This document shows positions 33,456 through 39,754 of a DNA stretch of 39,754 bases, piece after piece. The translations under genes were made by a program, and so were the position numbers. The stretch is from an uncultured Flavobacteriales bacterium. Its GTDB lineage: Bacteria > Bacteroidota > Bacteroidia > CAIKAF01. The stretch covers positions 1 through 39,754 of the forward strand of contig CAILUT010000017.1 in NCBI GenBank assembly GCA_903837495.1. Direction: 5' to 3'. The stretch's first letter is position 1; the number at the start of each line of letters is the position of its first letter. The notes under the pieces are model-generated. The model did not search any database and was not told the origin of the DNA. It saw only the letters and a program-made list of their open reading frames with translations.

Positions 33456-34211
33456 ATGAAAATCAGGTCGGTATTAATTAGTCAGCCTAAACCAGAAACG
33501 GAGAAGTCTCCGTATTACGATGTGGCCAAAACCCACAAAGTAAGCCTAGAATTTAAGCCCTTTATTCAGGTGGTTGGCGTCACTGCTGCCGAACTGCGTA
33601 AGCAAAAAGTGGATTTTACGGAATATGCTTGCGTCATCATGACCTCCAAAAGTTCTGTGGACCATTATTTTCGGCTGGCCCAAGAAATGCGGTTTGTCAT
33701 ACCCGAGGGCATTAAGTATTTCTGCGCCTCGGAAACCATAGCCTTATACATGCAGAAGTACGTTGTGTACCGCAAGCGCAAAATTTTTCATGGTACAAAT
33801 GGAGTAGAAGAATTGGTGGACTATTTCAAGAAAAACAAGAACGAGAAATTCTTGTTTCCCTGCTCTGACAAACACAGCGACAAAATCACGGATTTTTTGA
33901 CCAAAAGCAAGATTTCGTTTACCAAGGCTTCTTTTTACAAAACGGTGGCTACCGATATGTTGGGATTCTCTTTATTGGATTTCGATATGATTGTGTTTTT
34001 TAGCCCAAATGGCGTAGAGTCATTAACAACCAATTATCCCGATTTTAAGCAAGGCAACACCCACATTGGAACCTTTGGTGAAGGAACAGCCCTCGCCGCC
34101 GAATCGGCTGGGTTGACCGTTCAACTTAAAGCTCCCATGCCCAAATCCCCTTCTATGGCCATGGCTCTGGATTTTTACCTAAAACAGGTTAACGGAAAAT
34201 CCGGAAAATGA
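33456..34211 (+). CDS. hemD: Uroporphyrinogen-III synthase
   Basis: The 251-residue protein follows the Bacteroidota HemD pattern: VLISQPKPETEKSPYYDVA at the start, VGVTAAELRKQKVDFTEYACVIMTSK, then GTNGVEELVDYF, LFPCSDKHSDKI, and FFSPNGVESL in the second lobe. HemD closes hydroxymethylbilane to uroporphyrinogen III for heme and related tetrapyrroles. The family is poorly conserved, so the call leans on these motifs and on the DUF4271/rnpA context. Its stop overlaps the rnpA start by 4 bp. Confidence 0.88.
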   Translation: MKIRSVLISQPKPETEKSPYYDVAKTHKVSLEFKPFIQVVGVTAAELRKQKVDFTEYACVIMTSKSSVDHYFRLAQEMRFVIPEGIKYFCASETIALYMQKYVVYRKRKIFHGTNGVEELVDYFKKNKNEKFLFPCSDKHSDKITDFLTKSKISFTKASFYKTVATDMLGFSLLDFDMIVFFSPNGVESLTTNYPDFKQGNTHIGTFGEGTALAAESAGLTVQLKAPMPKSPSMAMALDFYLKQVNGKSGK

Positions 34212-34585
34212 ACCCCGGTCAAAACGGCCGTTCCCTAAGCCTAAAATCACCCATTCTAATTTCTGCCTTGTTTTCAAAAGGGCAACGGCATTTCCAATAC
34301 CCCTTAATTTTAATTCGGGCAACCGAACCAACCACAGCCGGGAAGGTGGTTTTTAGTGTTTCAAAAAAGAAATTCAAGCGGGCGGTAGATCGAAACCGAA
34401 TAAAGCGGCAGCTCAGGGCTGTGTTTTTTTCGCTGCAAAAAAACACCCCAGAAACGCATCTTGCCCTGGTGTATGTGGGGGCGGAATTCCTGCCTACCTT
34501 AAAACTCGCCGAGGCCCTACAGCGGCTCTTGGTTGAAACAACAGCGAACAACGGGCCCCAAAAAGCAAATAAAAAAGCTATTTGA
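34208..34585 (+). CDS. rnpA: Ribonuclease P protein component
   Basis: The 125-residue basic protein has the RnpA core: LFSKGQRHFQYPLILI, VVFSVSKKKFKRAVDRNRIKRQLR (with the RNR-like motif DRNRIKR) and a final helix with EALQRLL. It binds the 5' leader and the RNase P RNA to help process pre-tRNAs. In most bacteria rnpA follows rpmH; here it follows hemD with a 4 bp overlap, an arrangement known in Bacteroidota. The RNase P RNA gene was not seen in the window. Confidence 0.92.
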   Translation: MNPGQNGRSLSLKSPILISALFSKGQRHFQYPLILIRATEPTTAGKVVFSVSKKKFKRAVDRNRIKRQLRAVFFSLQKNTPETHLALVYVGAEFLPTLKLAEALQRLLVETTANNGPQKANKKAI

Positions 34586-34681
34586 AATTCCCTGACTCTT
34601 GAAAAGCAAGCAGATAGCATTCGCTTAACGTTTCAGTAACCCCTAGGTGGTATTTAAAGGTTACACTTGCAAAAACCGAAT

Positions 34682-35524
34682 ATGCCTCAAAAACGAAGGG
34701 TCGAAGTGCTGGTAATCTCAGACATTCACTTAGGCACCTTCGGTTGCCATGCCAAGGAACTGCTCTGCTACCTTAAAAGTGTAAAGCCCGACCAGGTTGT
34801 TTTGAACGGAGACATCATAGACATGTGGCAATTTAAAAAGTGGTACTGGCCACAGTCCCACATGAAAGTGCTGCAACACATCTTAAAATGGGCCATCAAA
34901 GGAGTTCCCGTTACCTACCTTACCGGAAACCACGATGAAATGCTTAGGCAGTTCCCAGACCTTCAGTTTGGCTCATTGCGGGTTCAAGACAAACTGCTGC
35001 TTGAACTGGACGGCAATAAAACCTGGATTTTTCATGGCGATGTTTTTGATGCCAGCATTCAGTATTCTAAATTTATTGCCAAACTTGGAGGCCAGGGTTA
35101 CGACCTATTGATATTAATCAATAAAGCCTTGAACTGGATTTCAGAAAGCGTCGGCCAAGGGCGAATATCCCTTTCAAAACGCGTGAAAAACAGCGTGAAA
35201 CAGGCCGTGAAATTCGTCTCTGATTTTGAAAATACCGCCGCCGAACTCGCCATCGACAATGGCTACCAAGCCGTAATTTGTGGGCATATTCACCAACCCG
35301 CCAACCGCATGTTCGAAAACGAAAAAGGCAGCGTTCGCTACCTAAACCCCGGCGATTGGATCGAAAACCTGACTGCCCTGGAATACAACGCAGGGGAATG
35401 GGCCGTGTTCACCTACCCAAAAGCCGATGCTTTGCTGAGTGCAGAAGATTCCGAGGACGACACGGAGGAAGAACACCGGATGAATGCCGAAAAAGCCCTG
35501 CTGCTAGGCATGCTGATTCGGTAG
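34682..35524 (+). CDS. LpxH-like metallophosphoesterase (UDP-2,3-diacylglucosamine diphosphatase family)
   Basis: ATG 34682 is preferred to the TTG at 34667, which lies in a near-consensus -7 box (TACACTTG, 34662-34669). The 280-residue enzyme has all calcineurin-like metal motifs: D14-x-H16 (SDIHLG), GDIIDMW, GNHDE, HGDVFD and GHIHQP. LpxH-type members hydrolyse UDP-2,3-diacylglucosamine to lipid X in lipid A synthesis. This subgroup, longer than E. coli LpxH (about 240 residues) with an acidic tail (EDSEDDTEEEHR), is widespread in Bacteroidota and its exact substrate is less certain. It follows rnpA by 96 bp. Confidence 0.82.
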   Translation: MPQKRRVEVLVISDIHLGTFGCHAKELLCYLKSVKPDQVVLNGDIIDMWQFKKWYWPQSHMKVLQHILKWAIKGVPVTYLTGNHDEMLRQFPDLQFGSLRVQDKLLLELDGNKTWIFHGDVFDASIQYSKFIAKLGGQGYDLLILINKALNWISESVGQGRISLSKRVKNSVKQAVKFVSDFENTAAELAIDNGYQAVICGHIHQPANRMFENEKGSVRYLNPGDWIENLTALEYNAGEWAVFTYPKADALLSAEDSEDDTEEEHRMNAEKALLLGMLIR

Positions 35525-35585
35525 TTTTTAACGAGCAATTCTACCCTAAAATCTGAACGCATATTGGATTAACCGGGAAAGTCCC

Positions 35586-35616
35586 ATTGAAAAATCCGGA
35601 AATCTTGTTAGGTTTG
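35586..35616 (+). promoter_or_regulatory. Candidate promoter of the TonB-dependent receptor gene
   Basis: ATTG (35586-35589), a 19 bp spacer and TAGGTTTG (35609-35616), giving a leader of about 100 nt before ATG 35721. The leader contains a small CGCC/GGCG inverted repeat near 35680; no known riboswitch was recognised. Confidence 0.42.
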
Positions 35617-35720
35617 GCTGTGTCAAAAAAGATATCTTGCCCTTTTCCGACCTTTATGCATTCACTTCCGAACCGCCTTTCCAATTGGCGCTCCTAAATA
35701 TTACTTAACGTCATTTCCAC

Positions 35721-38117
35721 ATGCAGCACTTATTCAAATGCATCTTCTTTTGTTTCATGCCCCTGTCTATACTCGCCCAAAAAGGCCTGTTGGAAGGCCG
35801 AATCAGCGATGCCGAAACGGGATTGCCCATACCTTTTGCAAATATTGTGGTAGATGAAAGCACCACTGGAACATCCAGCGATATAGATGGTCGTTTTTCT
35901 TTGTCGATTCCCGCCGCCACGGCGGTGATTCTAAAAATCAGCTCGGTTGAACACATTCCCCTTATCGAATCCGTTCAGGTAGAAGCCAACAGCAGCAAGA
36001 AAATGGATTTTAAGTTGAAACCCTTCGTACGAACCTTGGGCGAAATGATGGTGAAATCGGAAGGGAAATACGAAAAACGCCTGGAAGAATTAACCGTTTC
36101 GATGGAGGTGGTTCGGCCGGCCCTAATTGAAAACAAAAACACCACCACCGTTAGCCAGATATTAAGCCAGGTGCCCGGGGTGAACATTGTGGACGAAGAG
36201 CCGCAAATCCGCTCGGGCAGTGGATATTCCTTTGGAGCCGGAAGCCGTGTTATGGTTTTGGTGGACGACATGCCCATTTTGTCGGGCGATGCCGGACGGG
36301 CCAGTTGGAGCTTTGTGCCCACCGAAACCATTGAACAAATTGAGGTAATCAAAGGCGCCTCATCTGTCTTATACGGTTCCAGCGCCTTGAACGGAGCCAT
36401 TCACGTGCGCACCACCTACCCCGGGGCAAAACCCTCTACACGCATTCAAACCTATGCCGGAATTTATGACCTGCCGGCCAACCGAGATTGGACCAAAGCC
36501 ACCCCTCCCATGCAAGCCGGTATTTCGGCCACCCATCTGCAGCAATTTGGGCAGTTCGATTTGGTGGTGGGCATGAACGCCCAAGCAGAAAACGGCTGGA
36601 GTGGGCCCCCTTCTGTGGCGGCGGCATTGGCCGCGGGCGACACCACCGGAACCGAACCGGGCCAATACGGAAACCGCCTGCGCACCCATTTAAATACCCG
36701 ATACCGCTTTAAATCCATACCCGGATTAAGCATTGGATTGAATTCTACGCTTCTTTTTTCGCGAAGTTCATCCGGTTTTATTTACGAAAACGGAGCCGAG
36801 GGATTTTACCGATTCAGTGCCGGCAGCGTTACCCGCACCGTACAGCAACAAGTAGCCGTTGACCCCTACCTTAGTTATGTGGGAAAACGCGGCAGCAGCC
36901 ACAACCTGCGCACCCGCTTTTACCACCTAAACAACGACAACGACAACAACCAGGCCAACGCCAACCAGGTTTTATTCACCGAATACCAATACCAAAAACG
37001 CTTTATAGATGCCGAAGAACAATCGGTCTGGCTAAAAGACCTAAGCCTGACCGGCGGTCTTATGCTGAATCAGGTGTTTGCCAGTTCTCAAATCTTTGCC
37101 GGAAACGTAAACCAAGGCGACAACCGGCAAACCAACCTGGCCGCTTACGCTCAGGTAGAAAACAAGTTTTTTCGCCGGCGGCTTAGTGCGGTGGCGGGAG
37201 TACGTGTAGAGCACTTTCGCCTTGGCGACATCCAAGAAACCAAACCTGTTTTCCGGGGTGGACTCAGCTTTAAAATGGCCGAACACACCTTTATGCGTGC
37301 ATCGGTAGGCCAAGGCTTTCGGTTTCCAACCATTGCCGAACGCTTTGTGGAAACCGTGGTGGGCGGAGCGCCCATTATTCCTTCGGCCAACCTAAAACCC
37401 GAAACCAGCATTTCCTATGAACTGGGCATCAAGCAAGGGTTCCGCCTAGGAAAAAGCTTCAACGGCCTGATTGATGTGGCGGGATATTGGCAAGATTATG
37501 AAGACTACATAGAATTCACGGCAATACTTGTTAATTCGGACCCGCCCTTAGCCTTTACCTCCGTAAACATCGGCCCCGTGCGCATGTACGGCATCGATGC
37601 CTCAATAACTACTTCTGGAAAACTGAGCCCCAACGTAACCTTGAACATCTTGGCCGGCTACAACTATTCCAACCCCATAACCCTGGACCCCGAGTTTATG
37701 TTTTATTCAGATTCGGCGGGATCTGTTAACTACATTAAATCGTCAAGCGTGATTGAAACAGACTCCAACGAACGGGTGCTCAAGTACCGGTTTAGGCATA
37801 CCGCCAAGCTGGATGCCGAAGTGGTTTGGAAAAAATGGAACCTGGGATTTAGCTACCGCTACAACAGTTTTATGGAGAACATTGACAATGCCTTTTTGGC
37901 TTTAGACAACATCATCTTCAAAACCGGTCTAAAAGAATTCCGCGATCAACAGCGCGGAGGCACGCATGTAATGGACGCCCGCATCGGCTTTAGCATCACC
38001 CCTCAAAGCCGTTTATCGCTTATTGTAAACAATCTGACCAACCTTTCGTACTCGTTGCGGCCCTTATTTGCCGACCCCCCTCGATTTTTCCTGATACAAT
38101 ATGCACTAAGACTTTAA
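35721..38117 (+). CDS. TonB-dependent outer-membrane receptor with CarboxypepD-like N-domain
   Basis: The 798-residue protein has a signal peptide (MQHLFKCIFFCFMPLSILAQ). A carboxypeptidase-regulatory-like domain (about 23-105, LEGRISDAETGLPIPFANIVVD) follows. The plug domain (about 120-240) has VSQILSQVPGVNIVDEE, VLVDDMPIL and IEVIKGASSVLYGSSALNG. A 22-strand-type beta-barrel ends with an aromatic/hydrophobic strand (FFLIQYALRL). It imports a substrate across the outer membrane with TonB energy. No SusD partner follows, so metal-chelate, cofactor or peptide uptake is more likely than glycan uptake; the ligand is unknown. Confidence 0.92.
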   Translation: MQHLFKCIFFCFMPLSILAQKGLLEGRISDAETGLPIPFANIVVDESTTGTSSDIDGRFSLSIPAATAVILKISSVEHIPLIESVQVEANSSKKMDFKLKPFVRTLGEMMVKSEGKYEKRLEELTVSMEVVRPALIENKNTTTVSQILSQVPGVNIVDEEPQIRSGSGYSFGAGSRVMVLVDDMPILSGDAGRASWSFVPTETIEQIEVIKGASSVLYGSSALNGAIHVRTTYPGAKPSTRIQTYAGIYDLPANRDWTKATPPMQAGISATHLQQFGQFDLVVGMNAQAENGWSGPPSVAAALAAGDTTGTEPGQYGNRLRTHLNTRYRFKSIPGLSIGLNSTLLFSRSSSGFIYENGAEGFYRFSAGSVTRTVQQQVAVDPYLSYVGKRGSSHNLRTRFYHLNNDNDNNQANANQVLFTEYQYQKRFIDAEEQSVWLKDLSLTGGLMLNQVFASSQIFAGNVNQGDNRQTNLAAYAQVENKFFRRRLSAVAGVRVEHFRLGDIQETKPVFRGGLSFKMAEHTFMRASVGQGFRFPTIAERFVETVVGGAPIIPSANLKPETSISYELGIKQGFRLGKSFNGLIDVAGYWQDYEDYIEFTAILVNSDPPLAFTSVNIGPVRMYGIDASITTSGKLSPNVTLNILAGYNYSNPITLDPEFMFYSDSAGSVNYIKSSSVIETDSNERVLKYRFRHTAKLDAEVVWKKWNLGFSYRYNSFMENIDNAFLALDNIIFKTGLKEFRDQQRGGTHVMDARIGFSITPQSRLSLIVNNLTNLSYSLRPLFADPPRFFLIQYALRL

Positions 38118-38125
38118 GGAAAATA

Positions 38126-38133
38126 TACATTTG
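38126..38133 (+). promoter_or_regulatory. -7 box for glutamate dehydrogenase
   Basis: TACATTTG, perfect TAnnTTTG, 24 nt before ATG 38158. No clear -33 TTG upstream. Confidence 0.4.
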
Positions 38134-38157
38134 TACTCAAATTAACACCTGTTTTTT

Positions 38158-39588
38158 ATGTCCAACCCAACCGACGCACAAAAACCCCATTCATTTTTTG
38201 AGGATGTTCTTCGTTACTTTGACTATGCATCCTCCTTTGTAAATGCTCCCGAGGGCATTTTAGAACAGATTAAGCACTGCAACTCGGTGTATAAAATGCG
38301 GTTCCCCGTAAAAACAAGCCGTGGAATCGAAGTAATTGAAGCCTACCGGGTGGAGCACAGCCACCACAAACTGCCCACCAAAGGCGGAATACGCTACAAC
38401 GAAAACGTAAACCAAGACGAGGTAATGGCCTTGGCCGCTTTAATGACCTACAAATGCGCCATTGTTGATGTGCCATTTGGTGGAGCCAAAGGCGGCATCA
38501 CCATCAATCCCCGCGATTACAATGTGGACGAACTGGAGCGCATAACCCGCCGCTACACCACCGAGTTGATAAAAAAGAACTTTATTGGTCCTGGCATTGA
38601 CGTCCCTGCTCCCGATTACGGTACGGGCGAGCGCGAAATGGCTTGGATGGCCGATACCTATGCTGCCTTTTCTATGGGCGAGCTAAACGCCTTGGGGTGC
38701 GTTACCGGCAAGCCGGTTTCGCAAGGCGGAATACGCGGCCGCCGCGAAGCCACTGGCTTGGGCGTGTTTTATGGAACCCGGTATGCCATGTCTTTTGAAG
38801 AAGACATGAAGAAATTGGGCCTAAGCACCGGGTTAGAAGGAAAAACCGTTGCCGTTCAAGGGCTAGGAAACGTGGGGTACCATGCCGCCAAGTTTTTCTT
38901 TGAAGGCGGAGCCAAAGTTATTTCGCTGGGCGAATACAACAGCTCCATTTACGACGCCAACGGCATTGACCCTACCGAAGCCAAAGCGTATTTCAGCGCA
39001 AAAGGAACCCTGCACGGCTACCCCGGCTCAACCGCATTGCCCAACAACACCGACGTGTTGGAGGTAGATTGCGACGTCTTGATTCCCGCCGCCCTTGAAA
39101 ACCAAATCAACGGAGGAAATGCGGCCCGCATCAAAGCCAAAATCATTGCTGAGGGCGCCAACGGGCCAGTAACTCCAGAGGCCGAAGACATCATCACCGC
39201 ACGTGGCGGCATGATTATCCCCGACATTTACATGAACGCCGGCGGAGTAACCGTTTCGTACTTCGAGTGGCTTAAAAACCTGTCGCACGTTCGCTTTGGC
39301 CGCATGGAAAAGCGCTACCAGCAGAACATGAACCACAGCATCATTCAAGCCATTGAAAGTTCAACCGGCAAAGCGCTCTCCGACACGCAAAAGAAAGTGC
39401 TTGACCGCGGCGCCGATGAGCAGGACTTGGTTTACAGCGGCTTAGAGGAATCCATGATCACGGCTTACGACCAAATTCGGGCCACCTATTTAAAGCACGA
39501 GGGCATCCGCAATCTGCGCACCGCCGCCTTCGTAACGGCCATCGAAAAAATCGCCGTCAGCTACGAAATGATGGGCATTTTCCCTTGA
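38158..39588 (+). CDS. gdhA: Glu/Leu/Phe/Val-family dehydrogenase, probable glutamate dehydrogenase
   Basis: The 476-residue enzyme has K75 (LPTKGGIRY), K99 ([15 protein letters not shown]) and the catalytic K111 in GGAKGG, followed by [15 protein letters not shown]. The NAD(P) fold carries [14 protein letters not shown], and the C-terminal half has [15 protein letters not shown] and [17 protein letters not shown]. It interconverts glutamate and 2-oxoglutarate plus ammonium in the cytoplasm. Length exceeds the usual 410-450, mainly through a longer C-terminal helix region. It is a single-gene unit closed by a strong terminator. Confidence 0.93.
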   Translation: MSNPTDAQKPHSFFEDVLRYFDYASSFVNAPEGILEQIKHCNSVYKMRFPVKTSRGIEVIEAYRVEHSHHKLPTKGGIRYNENVNQDEVMALAALMTYKCAIVDVPFGGAKGGITINPRDYNVDELERITRRYTTELIKKNFIGPGIDVPAPDYGTGEREMAWMADTYAAFSMGELNALGCVTGKPVSQGGIRGRREATGLGVFYGTRYAMSFEEDMKKLGLSTGLEGKTVAVQGLGNVGYHAAKFFFEGGAKVISLGEYNSSIYDANGIDPTEAKAYFSAKGTLHGYPGSTALPNNTDVLEVDCDVLIPAALENQINGGNAARIKAKIIAEGANGPVTPEAEDIITARGGMIIPDIYMNAGGVTVSYFEWLKNLSHVRFGRMEKRYQQNMNHSIIQAIESSTGKALSDTQKKVLDRGADEQDLVYSGLEESMITAYDQIRATYLKHEGIRNLRTAAFVTAIEKIAVSYEMMGIFP

Positions 39589-39615
39589 TTCACGCATTCA
39601 AAATTCAACATACAG

Positions 39616-39640
39616 AAGGGCCGAAAGGCCCTTTTTTTTT
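39616..39640 (+). terminator. Rho-independent terminator
   Basis: AAGGGCC-GAAA-GGCCCTT followed by a long T-run, 28 bp after the glutamate dehydrogenase stop. Element D begins at the next base. Confidence 0.92.
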
Positions 39641-39754
39641 GGGCGGCAGCCGGGCTTTCACCGGTAGGCCGCCGTTGCTGGGCGCTGCCCCAGCGGGCTT
39701 GCGGTGGCTCCTAAAGTCGCCTCCGCGCCACGCGGGGCAGGGCCCAGCAACCTG
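39641..39754 (+). repeat. GC-rich structured intergenic element, copy D (cut by window end)
   Basis: It starts with the same 19 bases as copy A. The loop TGGCTCCTAAAGTCGCCT (39705-39722) is closed by GCGG/CCGC, with a competing GTGGC (39704-39708)/GCCAC (39727-39731) stem. Outer arms are perfect: CTGCCCC (39685-39691) with GGGGCAG (39734-39740), and GTTGCTGGGC (39674-39683) with GCCCAGCAAC (39742-39751). By comparison with A and C, its 3' end should continue beyond the window. Confidence 0.75.

Overview
The window is chromosomal DNA of a Bacteroidota species. The main signs are two large secreted proteins with CHU_C-type (type IX secretion, type B) C-terminal domains, a serine hydrolase with a type A T9SS sorting tail, a SusC-like TonB-dependent receptor, and an alpha-oxoamine synthase of the sphingolipid/sulfonolipid type. 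The neighbourhood DUF4271-hemD-rnpA is typical of the phylum, and promoters match the Bacteroidota pattern TTG...TAnnTTTG. I cannot place it more finely than phylum from sequence alone. No tRNA, rRNA, CRISPR array, phage or transposase gene was found; most of the window is ordinary housekeeping DNA.

Layout. 1-2740 (+): end of a coiled-coil lipoprotein-family gene, a YkgJ-type Cys-cluster protein, a DAO-family flavoprotein and an SGNH hydrolase. 2881-5193 (-): the secreted serine hydrolase and a PD-(D/E)XK nuclease with Fe-S cysteines. 5206-5666: four tandem 114-116 bp noncoding repeats. 5747-11634 (+): two T9SS type B surface proteins flanking a tiny lipoprotein. 11674-21361 (-): a TM protein, EnvC-like protein, nitrilase-type amidase, gatC, a glycosyltransferase, the alpha-oxoamine synthase, and a cluster of tryptophan 2,3-dioxygenase, M23 lipoprotein, histidine kinase and response regulator. 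21649-27526: glycerol kinase, mazG, an NqrM-like small protein, frr, an orphan membrane protein, a putative lipoprotein and a double ABC ATPase. 27565-32490: a processive glycosyltransferase, a DUF1573 protein, an active-site-complete M23 peptidase, and a deoxyhypusine-synthase-like plus agmatinase-family pair (polyamine metabolism). 32743-39588 (+): DUF4271, hemD, rnpA, an LpxH-like phosphoesterase, the TonB receptor and glutamate dehydrogenase.

The most interesting material is noncoding. Four intergenic, GC-rich elements (8491-8650, 21441-21565, 25112-25262 on the minus strand, 39641-39754) share a hairpin loop (TRGCTCCYNNRGTCGCY) and partly shared ends. Their stem arms differ in sequence from copy to copy but stay self-complementary, as expected for a structured RNA or DNA element under selection for pairing. 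Second, five genes have a perfect -7 box (TAnnTTTG) ending only 3-4 nt before the start codon, with two further near cases, which predicts leaderless mRNAs. Third, a roughly 125 bp tandem duplication at 2712-2960 copied the 3' ends of two convergent genes, leaving an orphan T9SS tail.
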